DNA from: Haliscomenobacter hydrossis DSM 1100
GTDB taxonomy: Bacteria > Bacteroidota > Bacteroidia > Chitinophagales > Saprospiraceae
Assembly: GCF_000212735.1 (NCBI RefSeq)
Contig: NC_015510.1
Span: forward strand, 5,209,001 to 5,273,000
Reading direction: 5' to 3'
Length of the DNA stretch: 64,000 nt
Shown here piece by piece: positions 16,935 to 25,290 of this stretch; position 1 is the first letter of the stretch; every line of letters starts with the position of its first letter. A program made the translations under genes and the position numbers. Under the pieces are notes generated by a model. The model did not search any database. It was not told where the DNA came from and saw only the letters and a list, made by a program, of their open reading frames with translations.

Positions 16935-17867
16935 ATGCAAACGGCTCAAACCCATACCACCATGATTCGTGCTGAGGCCCAACGATTGGGTTTTGATCAG
17001 GTGGGCATGGCCAAGGCCGAGTTTATGGAAGAAGAAGCCCGCCACCTGGAACAATGGCTCCAGCAGGGCATGCACGGGCAGATGCACTACATGGCCAACC
17101 ATTTCGACAAACGGATAGATCCTACCCAGTTGGTGCCGGGGGCCAAATCGGTCATCAGTTTGGTGTACAATTATTACAATCCGGCCAAACAAGAGGACCC
17201 TACGGCACCAAAAATTTCGCAATACGCTTATGGAAAAGACTACCATTTTGTGGTCAAAGACAAGCTCAAAGCCTTGTTGCATTTTATCCAGCAAGAAATT
17301 GGGGAAGTGCAGGGCCGTTGTTTCGTCGACTCCGCACCCGTACTCGAACGCGATTGGGCCAAGCGTGCAGGACTGGGCTGGATTGGCCGCAATACACTCT
17401 TGATCAACCCCAAAGCGGGTTCTTATTTTTTTTTGGCGGAATTAATCCTCGATCTTGAGCTGGAATACGACGCGCCCATGCGCGATTATTGCGGCACCTG
17501 CCGACGCTGTATTGACGCCTGCCCCACGGAGGCCATTTCGCCGGAGGGGTATTTGGTAGACGGCAGCAAATGTATCTCCTATCTTACCATCGAATTGCGC
17601 GAGGCCATCCCGGATGAATTTAAAGGCAAAATGGACAATTGGATGTTTGGTTGCGACATCTGCCAGGACGTTTGCCCCTGGAATCGTTTTTCCGAACCCC
17701 ATCATGAACCTGCATTTGCGCCACATCCTGATCTATTGAGTATGCGCAAGGCCGACTGGGAGGAAATTACCCAAGAGGTATTCAACCAGGTATTTCAGCA
17801 TTCGGCAGTAAAACGCACCAAATGGGACGGACTACAACGCAACATCAAATTTTTACAAGAAGAATGA
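16935..17867 (+). CDS. queG: Epoxyqueuosine reductase
   Basis: A 310-aa cobalamin-dependent enzyme for the last step of queuosine synthesis, reducing epoxyqueuosine in tRNA. Two [4Fe-4S] clusters are indicated by [12 protein letters not shown] (about residues 186-197) and [11 protein letters not shown] (about 240-250). Upstream lie [17 protein letters not shown], with the catalytic Asp region, and [15 protein letters not shown]. The family is usually 310-380 aa, and this one lacks the C-terminal HEAT extension seen in longer members. An alternative start is ATG 16962 ([11 protein letters not shown]). Confidence 0.93.
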   Translation: MQTAQTHTTMIRAEAQRLGFDQVGMAKAEFMEEEARHLEQWLQQGMHGQMHYMANHFDKRIDPTQLVPGAKSVISLVYNYYNPAKQEDPTAPKISQYAYGKDYHFVVKDKLKALLHFIQQEIGEVQGRCFVDSAPVLERDWAKRAGLGWIGRNTLLINPKAGSYFFLAELILDLELEYDAPMRDYCGTCRRCIDACPTEAISPEGYLVDGSKCISYLTIELREAIPDEFKGKMDNWMFGCDICQDVCPWNRFSEPHHEPAFAPHPDLLSMRKADWEEITQEVFNQVFQHSAVKRTKWDGLQRNIKFLQEE

Positions 17868-17869
17868 AT

Positions 17870-17877
17870 TATTTTTG
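17870..17877 (+). promoter_or_regulatory. TATTTTTG promoter element
   Basis: An exact TAnnTTTG match two bases after the queG stop codon and 90 bp ahead of the esterase start, suggesting the esterase has its own promoter. Confidence 0.4.
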
Positions 17878-17967
17878 CATAAAAACAAAAATATTCAAAC
17901 AAGCTCTAAGCAAAAAACCGTAAGTTTCCTACCTCTTTTTACCCGCTATAGCGAAAAATCGACATAC

Positions 17968-18699
17968 ATGAACCGCGAAATTCAACACTGGTACAGTCCC
18001 AACTTGAACAAACACATGGAAATTGCCATGTACGGCCACTATGGTTTTGCCCTCTTGCTCTTGCCCACTGCTGCCGCCGACTATTTGGAATACGAACGTT
18101 TTCAGCTCATTGAAACCATTCGGCCATTCATTGAAAGTGGCAAGGTGAAGGTTTTTTCCATCAACAGCATCAATTCCGAGGCTTGGCTCAACGACCACAT
18201 GAATCCGGTGCACAAGGGCATCCGTCACCAACAATTTAATGCCTATGTCGAACAGGAAGTGGTGCCTTTTATCAAAGACAATACCAGTGTCGATACGCCC
18301 ATCATTATTTCTGGGGCTTCTTTGGGTGCCTTGCACTCCGCAAATTTATTCTTCCGCAGGCCTGATTTGTTCAATGGGGTGATTGCGATGTCGGGGGTTT
18401 ATGATCTGACGGCTTACAGCAAAGGGCATTACGACGACAATGTTTATTTTAACTCTCCCTGTCACTATTTGCCCAATACCTCGGATGAACATACCTTGAA
18501 TTTGTTGCGCAGTTCTGGGCATATTCATTTGGTTACGGGATCTGGAGATTATGAAGACCCTCAAGCAAGCCGGAATTTATCCCACATTCTCAATAGCAAA
18601 GGTATTCCTCACGAATTGGACGTCTGGGGAACCGATATCAAGCACGACTGGCCAACTTGGAGACAGATGTTGCCGCATTATTTGGAGACGAGATTCTGA
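17968..18699 (+). CDS. Esterase-D-like alpha/beta hydrolase
   Basis: A 243-aa cytoplasmic protein from ATG 17968 (MNREIQHWYSPNLNKHMEIA); the frame is open further upstream but the extension is low-complexity and lies next to the promoter element. It matches the putative-esterase family (PF00756): a short N-terminal strand region, PIIISGASLGALHSANLFFRRPDLF with the nucleophile Ser in GASLG, FNGVIAMSGVYDL, and a terminal histidine in DIKHDWPTWR. Substrate unknown. It follows queG but probably has its own promoter. Confidence 0.78.
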   Translation: MNREIQHWYSPNLNKHMEIAMYGHYGFALLLLPTAAADYLEYERFQLIETIRPFIESGKVKVFSINSINSEAWLNDHMNPVHKGIRHQQFNAYVEQEVVPFIKDNTSVDTPIIISGASLGALHSANLFFRRPDLFNGVIAMSGVYDLTAYSKGHYDDNVYFNSPCHYLPNTSDEHTLNLLRSSGHIHLVTGSGDYEDPQASRNLSHILNSKGIPHELDVWGTDIKHDWPTWRQMLPHYLETRF

Positions 18700-18702
18700 A
18701 AA

Positions 18703-19317
18703 GAGTTGAGAAGGTTGAGGAGGTTGAGAGGGTTGAGAAGGTTTAGGGCTGCTGACTCTTTCTGAGGTTATTCAATAAAAAAGATACTTCTTCAACTTGT
18801 TTACGGCACCTGGCGTAATCATCTTCATTCATAAGACTAAGCTCTTTTGCAATGATTAACAAATTGAGTGTTTCGGTTAAACTACTATATGCTATCGTTG
18901 TAAAATGAGCCTGGTCCTTCGGAGTTTTTCTCGAAACGCCCTCTGAAATATTGGTCGGTACCGAAAGAGAGGATCGACGAATCTGACTGGTTATGCCAAA
19001 TTTTTCCTCATTTGGAAAATTTCGTGTACAACAATAAATTGTCTTCACTAATGCGATAGAATTTTGCCAAACTTTAAGTTTTTCAAAGCCATAAGTGTAT
19101 GCCATTGGTTCTATTTTTTCTGCAAAATGGATAAAGTGTCTCATAATAATACTACCAACTACTCCCCAAATGTACCTCTTTAGCTTTCGTAAAAAAACGA
19201 CACAAAAATTCATAACAAACTGAAAAACATAAATTTGCAAAAATATTTCTACAAGAAATCACGCGCTCCACTTCCTCAACCTCCTCAACCTCCTCAACTT
19301 TCTAAACCTTCTCAACC
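18703..19317. repeat. Inverted repeats (gttgag class) flanking the S23-type gene
   Basis: The left arm (18703-18750) is made of gttgagaaggttgaggag units and the right arm (19271-19317) of the complement ctcctcaacctcctcaac. They enclose a complete four-helix-bundle gene whose stop codon lies within the left arm. The arms are the same class as the gene-free repeat at 7949-8062. Confidence 0.75.
18743..19105 (-). CDS. Four-helix-bundle protein, 23S rRNA intervening-sequence (S23) family
   Basis: A 120-aa protein. The start at 19105 (MAYTYGFEKLKVWQNSIALV) matches the family N-terminus; the upstream extension (to 19240) is not family-like. The motifs FEKLKVWQ, ITSQIRRSSLSVPTNISEGVSRKTPKD and ARCRKQVEEVSFLLNNLRK are typical. 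Members form a pentameric four-helix bundle; the related Avd protein is the partner of reverse transcriptase in diversity-generating retroelements. In Leptospira and Coxiella such genes sit in hairpin insertions within 23S rRNA. Here it sits between intergenic inverted repeats, with no rRNA or reverse transcriptase nearby. Its function is unknown. Confidence 0.88.
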   Translation of the reverse strand: MAYTYGFEKLKVWQNSIALVKTIYCCTRNFPNEEKFGITSQIRRSSLSVPTNISEGVSRKTPKDQAHFTTIAYSSLTETLNLLIIAKELSLMNEDDYARCRKQVEEVSFLLNNLRKSQQP

Positions 19318-19333
19318 AATTGTTAATTTTTCC

Positions 19334-19341
19334 TACCTTTG
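19334..19341 (+). promoter_or_regulatory. TACCTTTG promoter element of the fucose cluster
   Basis: An exact TAnnTTTG match 19 bp before the fuconolactonase ATG and 16 bp after the right arm of the inverted repeat. Confidence 0.5.
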
Positions 19342-19360
19342 AGCAAACGAAAAATCTCTA

Positions 19361-20188
19361 ATGCGAATCGACGCCCATCAACATTTTTGGAACTATCGCC
19401 CAGACACCCACGCCTGGATCAATGACGACATGCATCTGATCCAGCGGAATTTTTTACCCCAGGATTTACAACCGGAACTAGAGCGACATCAACTGGATGG
19501 CAGCATTTTGGTGCAAGTAGATCAAAATGAGGAAGAAAACCTGTTTTTCATCGAACTGGCCCAACAAAATCCCTTCATCAAAGGAACCGTAGGTTGGGTT
19601 GATTTGCGTGCAGATAATATTGAAGAGCGACTGGCTTTTTACAAAAGTTATCCCGTATTGAAAGGGTTCCGACACATTGTTCAAGCTGAAACGGATCCTT
19701 ATTTTTTGCAAAACCCAGCCTTCCGCCGAGGCATTGCCGCCCTGGGCAAAGCAGGATATACATACGACATCCTCATTTATCCCCATCAATTGCCTGCTGC
19801 CATAGAACTGGTGCAGGCATTTCCTGATCAGACTTTTGTTCTGGATCACCTGGCCAAACCCTACATCAAACAGGGCGAACTGGATCAATGGGCGTCCTTC
19901 ATTGAGCACCTGGCCGAAATGCCCAATGTGCACTGCAAAGTCTCGGGTATGGTGACGGAAGCGAACTGGAAGAACTGGGAATTCCGAAATTTTCGGCCTT
20001 TTTTGGATAAAGTAACGGAAGCATTTGGAACCAAACGCCTGTTGTACGGATCGGATTGGCCGGTGTGCCTGGTGGCAGCCAGCTATGCCAACGTGATCGG
20101 GATTTGTGAGGCGTATTTTGATTCCTTTAGTGCCGAGGAAAAAAAGGATGTGATGGGGAGAAATGCGGTGAGGGTGTACGGGTTGTAA
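19361..20188 (+). CDS. L-fuconolactonase-like amidohydrolase
   Basis: A 275-aa TIM-barrel hydrolase of the amidohydrolase_2 family. Metal or substrate ligands are in MRIDAHQHFW (N-terminus), the central GFRHIVQAE, LDHLAKP and the C-terminal LYGSDWPVC. Members open L-fuconolactone or related sugar lactones. The next genes (an SDR of the fucose dehydrogenase type, FucP and a mutarotase) fix the pathway: oxidative, non-phosphorylating L-fucose catabolism. First gene of the cluster, directly behind a TAnnTTTG promoter element. Confidence 0.87.
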   Translation: MRIDAHQHFWNYRPDTHAWINDDMHLIQRNFLPQDLQPELERHQLDGSILVQVDQNEEENLFFIELAQQNPFIKGTVGWVDLRADNIEERLAFYKSYPVLKGFRHIVQAETDPYFLQNPAFRRGIAALGKAGYTYDILIYPHQLPAAIELVQAFPDQTFVLDHLAKPYIKQGELDQWASFIEHLAEMPNVHCKVSGMVTEANWKNWEFRNFRPFLDKVTEAFGTKRLLYGSDWPVCLVAASYANVIGICEAYFDSFSAEEKKDVMGRNAVRVYGL

Positions 20189-20281
20189 TGGGTGCTCATT
20201 TTTCTGATTTTTTTTCAAATTTAGCTTAGCTTTCCCACAAAATCAATTCTATTTTTACCGAAACCCAAACCTACATCATCA

Positions 20282-21055
20282 ATGGACTTACACCTAAAAG
20301 ACAAAGCCATCATCGTTACAGGCGGAGGGCGTGGTATCGGTGCGGGCATCGTGCATGCCCTGGCCCGCGAAGGCGCCATTCCGATCATCATCAGCCGCAG
20401 CGCAGAACACAACCTGGAAACCCTCAAAGCTATCAACAGCGAGGGGTATCAAATTGCCCTTGACTTAACCGATCCGGCCGCTTGTAAAAGTGCCGTTGAA
20501 CAAGCCCATAACATCCTTGGCCGCATCGACGGCCTGGTCAACAACGCTGGAGTAAACGATGGCGTAGGTTTGGAAAATGGCAGTTACGAAGGTTTCATCG
20601 CTTCTTTGCACAAAAACCTGGTGCACTATTACCTCATGGCCCATCACGCGCTACCGGCATTAAAGGCTTCTCAGGGTTCCATCCTCAACATTACGTCTAA
20701 AACTGCGGAGACTGGACAAGGCAATACCTCGGCGTATGCTGCTGCCAATGGAGGCCGCAATGCCCTCACCCGCGAATGGGCAGTCGAATTGCTCAAATAC
20801 GGGATCAGAGTCAACGCGGTGGTGGTGGCAGAATGTATGACGCCCTTGTATGAGTCCTGGCTCACGACCTTGGCTAATCCCGAAACCATGTTGGAAAAAA
20901 TCAAAGACAAAATCCCCCTGGGCAAACGGATGACCACGCAGGAAGAGATTGCCGATATGGTAGTATTCCTGCTCTCCTCCCGCTCAAGTCATACCACTGG
21001 ACAAATCATTCACGTGGATGGAGGGTATGTTCATTTGGATCGCGCACTACTTTAA
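20282..21055 (+). CDS. SDR oxidoreductase, L-fucose dehydrogenase-like, with Asn in place of the catalytic Lys
   Basis: A 257-aa short-chain dehydrogenase. It has TGGGRGIGAGI for NAD(P) binding (residues 13-23), NNAG (87-90), Ser139 and Tyr152. The expected YxxxK motif reads YAAAN, so residue 156 is Asn rather than Lys. The surrounding sequence (TGQGNTSAY, then LTREWAVELLKYGIRVN and AECMTPLYESW) is otherwise like L-fucose dehydrogenases, which oxidise L-fucose to the lactone used by the preceding enzyme. The substitution may be a subfamily trait. It is 93 bp after the fuconolactonase gene and followed by an inverted repeat. Confidence 0.82.
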   Translation: MDLHLKDKAIIVTGGGRGIGAGIVHALAREGAIPIIISRSAEHNLETLKAINSEGYQIALDLTDPAACKSAVEQAHNILGRIDGLVNNAGVNDGVGLENGSYEGFIASLHKNLVHYYLMAHHALPALKASQGSILNITSKTAETGQGNTSAYAAANGGRNALTREWAVELLKYGIRVNAVVVAECMTPLYESWLTTLANPETMLEKIKDKIPLGKRMTTQEEIADMVVFLLSSRSSHTTGQIIHVDGGYVHLDRALL

Positions 21056-21171
21056 GCGAAAAGCGAATAGCGAAAAGCGAATAGTAATATACCATTAGTT
21101 TTTCATTGCTTGCTTTTCACTTTTAGCTTTACGCTTTTAGCTATTCGCTTTTAGCTTTTCACTTTTCACTT
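21054..21171. repeat. Intergenic inverted repeat, agcgaaaag class
   Basis: The left arm (21054-21090) is agcgaaaagcgaatagcgaa repeated; the right arm (about 21110-21171) is the complementary tttcgctattcgctttt type, longer than the left. It lies between co-directional genes and ends 9 bp before the fucP start codon. Confidence 0.75.
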
Positions 21172-21180
21172 ACATCAGTT

Positions 21181-22422
21181 ATGACCAACAAAATCGCCTC
21201 TTACACCCTATCCTTTGTGCTGGTGACCAGCCTTTTCTTTTTATGGGCCTTCGTGCACAACCTGGAGCCCATTCTGATTCCTCACCTCAAAAAAGCTTGT
21301 GAGCTTACCGACATGCAATCGGCACTGATCGATTCGGCGGTTTATTTGGGGTATTTCATCATGGCCATTCCGGCGGGAATTGTGATGAAAAAATATGGCT
21401 TTCGGCGCGGCATCATCATCGGGTTGTTGCTCTATGCCTTCGGTGCTTTTTTGTTCATTCCCGCCGCCAGCACCCGCATGTACATCTTCTTTTTGGGCGC
21501 GCTGTTCATCATAGCTTCGGGGTGTACGTTTTTGGAAACCGTGGCCAACCCCTATGTGACCCTGCTCGGCAAGCCCGAAGGCGCCACCACACGGTTGAAC
21601 CTGAGTCAGTCCTTCAATGGCCTCGGTGCTTTTGTGGCCCCCGTCCTCGGTGGACAATTCATTTTAAGCGGCATTGAAATGAGTGATGCCGAAAAAGCGA
21701 CCCTGTCGGCTGAACAAATGAACAATTATTTGCAAAGCGAAGCAAATACCGTCCAAATTCCCTATCTGATTATTGGATTGGTGGTGTTATTGGTGGCGGT
21801 GCTGTTCATTTTCATCCGCACTCCTGAACCGGGAATCAAAGAAACCGGAACACAAGAAAAACGCAGTCTGCTGCATGCCTTACGCCATCCGCATTTGCGC
21901 AATGGGGTGATTGCCCAGTTTTTTTATGTAGGGGCACAGGTATGCGTCACCAGTTTTTTCATTCGTTTTGCCAAATTCTCCAGCAATACCCCCGAAAAAG
22001 AAGCCGCCTTTTGGCTGAGTATGGCCATGTTGGGCTTCATGCTGGGTCGCTTTTTTGGAACTTTGCTCACCAAATACATTGCACCCAACCGCCTGCTATT
22101 CCTATATTCGCTGATCGCAGCCGGTCTCTTGGGAGTAGCCATTGTAACCGGATCAAACATCGCCGTGTGGGCCATCATTTTGGTTCCCTTTTTTGAATCC
22201 ATCATGTTCCCCACCATCTTCTCCCTGGCCATCCAGGATTTGAAGGAAGACACTGAACTGGGTTCTTCACTGGTGGTGATGTCCATCGTTGGTGGTGCAT
22301 TTGCACCCTTGTTGATGGGTTGGATCTCCGATCAGTCTACCATCAAAATAGCCTATATCGTGCCCCTGGCCTGTTTATTGGTTGTAGCCTGGTATGGCGC
22401 GAGGGGATATAAAACTGCTTGA
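21181..22422 (+). CDS. fucP: L-fucose:H+ symporter, MFS family
   Basis: A 413-aa inner-membrane transporter with about 12 hydrophobic segments. FFLWAFVHNLEPILIPHLKKACELTD, SAVYLGYFIMAIPAGIVMKKYGFRRGI and GCTFLETVANPYVTLLG are hallmarks of the FucP/GalP-like FHS subfamily, including the N-terminal acidic residue (Glu in HNLEP) used for sugar/proton coupling. Length is typical. Within this cluster, import of L-fucose is the natural role. Its start codon is just after a long inverted repeat and its stop directly before another. Confidence 0.9.
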   Translation: MTNKIASYTLSFVLVTSLFFLWAFVHNLEPILIPHLKKACELTDMQSALIDSAVYLGYFIMAIPAGIVMKKYGFRRGIIIGLLLYAFGAFLFIPAASTRMYIFFLGALFIIASGCTFLETVANPYVTLLGKPEGATTRLNLSQSFNGLGAFVAPVLGGQFILSGIEMSDAEKATLSAEQMNNYLQSEANTVQIPYLIIGLVVLLVAVLFIFIRTPEPGIKETGTQEKRSLLHALRHPHLRNGVIAQFFYVGAQVCVTSFFIRFAKFSSNTPEKEAAFWLSMAMLGFMLGRFFGTLLTKYIAPNRLLFLYSLIAAGLLGVAIVTGSNIAVWAIILVPFFESIMFPTIFSLAIQDLKEDTELGSSLVVMSIVGGAFAPLLMGWISDQSTIKIAYIVPLACLLVVAWYGARGYKTA

Positions 22423-22502
22423 TTAGCGAATAGCGAAAAGTGAATAGTGAATAGCTGTCAAAATCGCTTTCACTTTTCACTTTTCGCTTTTAACTTTTCA
22501 CT
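22423..22502. repeat. Intergenic inverted repeat, agcgaaaag class, abutting the mutarotase ATG
   Basis: The left arm (22423-22454) contains agcgaatagcgaaaagtgaa; the right arm (22464-22502) contains its complement ttcacttttcgctttt. The loop is only about 10 bases. It fills the whole 80-bp gap between fucP and the mutarotase gene, so the mutarotase ribosome-binding region must lie in the arm. Confidence 0.78.
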
Positions 22503-22841
22503 ATGAAACGATTTTGCCTGGCGCTGGACCTCGTGGATGACCCAGCACTGATTGCGGAGTATGAGCAATACCACGAAAAAATTTGGCCTGAAATAACCGC
22601 CAGTATTGTGGATGCGGGGGTACATGATCTGGAAATCTACCGGATCGGAGTGCGCCTGTTTATGATTTTGGAAGTTGGTGACGCCTTCAGTTTTGAACAA
22701 AAAGCAGCCATGGATGCCGCCAATCCCAAAGTGCAGGAATGGGAAAACCTGATGTGGAAGTACCAACAGGCCTTGCCCCTGGCGCAACAGGGAGAAAAAT
22801 GGTTGTTGATGGACAAGATTTTTGACTTGAAAGTACAATAG
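22503..22841 (+). CDS. L-rhamnose/L-fucose mutarotase family protein
   Basis: A 112-aa protein of the RhaM (PF05336) family: MKRFCLALDLVDDP, the conserved YEQYHEKIWPEI with the catalytic-type histidine, GVHDLEIYRIGVRLFMILE and a C-terminal W-rich MWKYQQALP. It interconverts anomers of a 6-deoxy sugar so that the dehydrogenase gets the right one. Given its neighbours, fucose is the likely substrate. Last gene of the cluster; the later steps (fuconate dehydratase and onward) are not visible here. Confidence 0.83.
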   Translation: MKRFCLALDLVDDPALIAEYEQYHEKIWPEITASIVDAGVHDLEIYRIGVRLFMILEVGDAFSFEQKAAMDAANPKVQEWENLMWKYQQALPLAQQGEKWLLMDKIFDLKVQ

Positions 22842-22873
22842 CTACTCATTCAAGTGTGTAAAATTCAATTCCA

Positions 22874-23821
22874 ATGCTCTTACAATTTTTAATCTTTACC
22901 CTTGCGCTTACCGGACTGCTCATTGCGGCTCGCTATTTTACCACTGCCGCCGAGCAAATTGGCTTTTATTTCAAAATGCCCGCTTTCATCATCGGGGTGT
23001 TTATTGTAGGCATTGGAACCTCTTTGCCGGAATTGGTTTCGGGGGTGATTTCCGTATCAAAAGGTGTTTCGGAAATTTTGCCGGGCAATATCATGGGCGC
23101 CAATATTTCCAACATTTTACTCATTACGGGCTTGGTTGCGTACCTCAATCGCAAGGACATTGTACTTACCGAAGGGTACATTTTTGTACATCTTCATTAT
23201 TTGTTGGGTGCTTTTTTTATACTCGTAATGATGGTTTACGATGGAGAGATCAAATGGCTGGAAGCACTGGTGGGTTTGTTCGCCTTTTTGGCCTATAGTT
23301 TTTATCTGATTAAACCCGCTGAACAGGCGGGTATTGGAGATGAACTACAAGATGAACAACCTAGTAATCCATCGTTTCCTTTGAAAGCCCTGATCACACT
23401 CCTCATTGCGGGGGTAGGCATATATTTTGGTGCCAACTATACCGTATCTTCTATCAGTAATATTGCCCAAAGTTTACAGATTGCACCTTCCATCATTGCC
23501 CTGACGTTGCTATCCATTGGTACGACCCTGCCTGAACTAGCCGTCAACGTCTCAGCCATTCGCAAAGGGAATGCAGAAATGGCCATCGGGAATGTATTAG
23601 GTTCCTGTATTTTTAATACGCTAACTATCCCTGCCGTGGCCTCATGGTTTGGGCCTATCCACATACCTGGCGATTTATTGGCATTTTCCTTGCCCGTGAT
23701 GCTGGGTAGTGGCCTCTTTTTTTACCTACTGACCCAAGACAGGCGGATCTCCCGCTGGGAAGGCATTCTTTTCATGCTGATTTATGGCCTGTTTTTACTT
23801 AAGATCGCGGGTGTAGCCTAG
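22874..23821 (+). CDS. Calcium/sodium antiporter, CaCA (YrbG-like) family
   Basis: A 315-aa membrane protein with about ten hydrophobic segments and the two inverted alpha repeats that define the family: GIGTSLPELVSGVISVSKG ... GNIMGANISNILLITG and SIGTTLPELAVNVSAIRKG ... IGNVLGSCIFNTLTIP. The acidic residues in both PEL motifs are the ion ligands. It exports Ca2+ or a similar cation in exchange for Na+ or H+. It follows the mutarotase gene by 32 bp on the same strand, but nothing links it functionally to fucose. Confidence 0.9.
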   Translation: MLLQFLIFTLALTGLLIAARYFTTAAEQIGFYFKMPAFIIGVFIVGIGTSLPELVSGVISVSKGVSEILPGNIMGANISNILLITGLVAYLNRKDIVLTEGYIFVHLHYLLGAFFILVMMVYDGEIKWLEALVGLFAFLAYSFYLIKPAEQAGIGDELQDEQPSNPSFPLKALITLLIAGVGIYFGANYTVSSISNIAQSLQIAPSIIALTLLSIGTTLPELAVNVSAIRKGNAEMAIGNVLGSCIFNTLTIPAVASWFGPIHIPGDLLAFSLPVMLGSGLFFYLLTQDRRISRWEGILFMLIYGLFLLKIAGVA

Positions 23822-23931
23822 GCAAATGTCTGTTACTTGGCTTCCATATCTTAAGAAAATGTTATTCTTCTTACGATCCCCACCAAAAGCACTAGTTTTG
23901 TCGGTTTAGGAATACATACTATAGAAAACCC

Positions 23932-25290
23932 ATGAACGTGAGCATCGATACAATGCGGAAACCGCAAAAAATTGGCTGGGGCAGTGCGGCGGCAGTGGTA
24001 GTTGCCAACATGGTGGGGACGGGTGTGTTCACCAGTCTGGGTTTTCAGGTGGACATTGTACAAAATCGTTATGCCATTCTGCTTTTATGGGCCTTGGGAG
24101 GACTCAACGCACTTTTGGGTGCTTTTGCTTATGCGGAATTGGGCACCCATCTCCGGCGCTCAGGTGGAGAATACCACTACCTCAGCACGCTATATCATCC
24201 TTTTTTGGGTTACTTGTCTGGTTGGATATCGGTCACTGTGGGGTTTGGGGCTTCGGTTGCCCTCACGGCGATGGCGATGGGTTTTTACATGACCCCTTTT
24301 CTGCACCAAAATCCCACTTTCATTGCTTTTATTTCCATCGTGGTACTTTCGCTCGTTCATTCCTTTAGCATTCGACAGAGCAGTTTGGTACAAAACGGCT
24401 TGACCATACTCAAGGTCGCTTTGATTGTATTGTTGATCGTTGCAGGATGGTATCTGCCGCCTGCTGCTGGAGAGTCCTGGCAAACGGGGTCAAATAGCCC
24501 CTGGATTTGGGACTCTGCCGCATTCGCGGTCGCCCTGGTATTCGTCAATTACTCTTACTCGGGTTGGAATGCCGCAGCTTACATTGTTGAAGAAATTCGC
24601 CAACCCATTCGCAATTTACCCCGTGCGCTGATTGGCGGGGCAGCCGTAGTGAGTGTGCTTTATGTTTTGCTGCAACTTTCTTTTTTGCGGCAGGTACCAC
24701 TGGAAGTTTTGATGAAAAAAGTGGAAGTGGGGCATTTGGCGGCGGAGTCGATGTTTGGAGCCACCATCGGCAACTGGTTTAGCGTGATCATTGCCTTGTT
24801 GCTGGCTTCCAGCTTGAGTGCCATGGTTTGGGTGGGGCCACGCATCATTGGTTCTATCGCCAAAGACCACGAAAATTGGCGTTTTTTTCGAACCCAAAAC
24901 CGGCATGGCATCCCTGTTCGCGCGATTTGGTTTCAGGCGTGCATTAGTTTGGTGTTGATTCTAACGGGCACCTTTGAGCAACTGCTGCTGTACAGTGGAT
25001 TCATTTTGCAATTGTTCAATGCCTTGACAATCGCCGGGGTTTTCATCTTACGGTATAAATTTCCAGAATTGCGGGGTTATCGCAGTCCGTGGTTCCCCTG
25101 GCTACAGCTGATCTATCTGATCATCAGTGTATGGATGCTGGTATTTTTGCTGATCGACAAACCGATTGAAAGCCTGCTGGGCCTTGCCAACCTGGCCCTT
25201 GGCGCCTTAACTTTTTTCTGGGGAAAAAAACTAAGTGATTTTTATCCCAAAAGTGAAATTGAGGTCAAAAACCAACAGATACGGCCTTAA
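23932..25290 (+). CDS. APC superfamily amino-acid permease
   Basis: A 452-aa inner-membrane protein with about 12 hydrophobic segments. The first segment (VVVANMVGTGVFTSLGFQV) carries the unwound GxG motif of APC transporters, followed by GAFAYAELGTHLRRSGGEYHYLSTLYHPFLGYLSGW, and VNYSYSGWNAAAYIVEEIRQPIRNLPRALI in the middle. Substrate (amino acid or polyamine) cannot be told. ATG 23953 (MRKPQKIGWG) is an alternative start. Its stop codon shares TTAA with the convergent mqo stop. Confidence 0.87.
   Translation: MNVSIDTMRKPQKIGWGSAAAVVVANMVGTGVFTSLGFQVDIVQNRYAILLLWALGGLNALLGAFAYAELGTHLRRSGGEYHYLSTLYHPFLGYLSGWISVTVGFGASVALTAMAMGFYMTPFLHQNPTFIAFISIVVLSLVHSFSIRQSSLVQNGLTILKVALIVLLIVAGWYLPPAAGESWQTGSNSPWIWDSAAFAVALVFVNYSYSGWNAAAYIVEEIRQPIRNLPRALIGGAAVVSVLYVLLQLSFLRQVPLEVLMKKVEVGHLAAESMFGATIGNWFSVIIALLLASSLSAMVWVGPRIIGSIAKDHENWRFFRTQNRHGIPVRAIWFQACISLVLILTGTFEQLLLYSGFILQLFNALTIAGVFILRYKFPELRGYRSPWFPWLQLIYLIISVWMLVFLLIDKPIESLLGLANLALGALTFFWGKKLSDFYPKSEIEVKNQQIRP

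Noticed and set aside
18703-19317. A diversity-generating retroelement around the four-helix-bundle gene
   Set aside because: No reverse transcriptase, template repeat or variable repeat is present; the protein is S23-type, not a demonstrated Avd.
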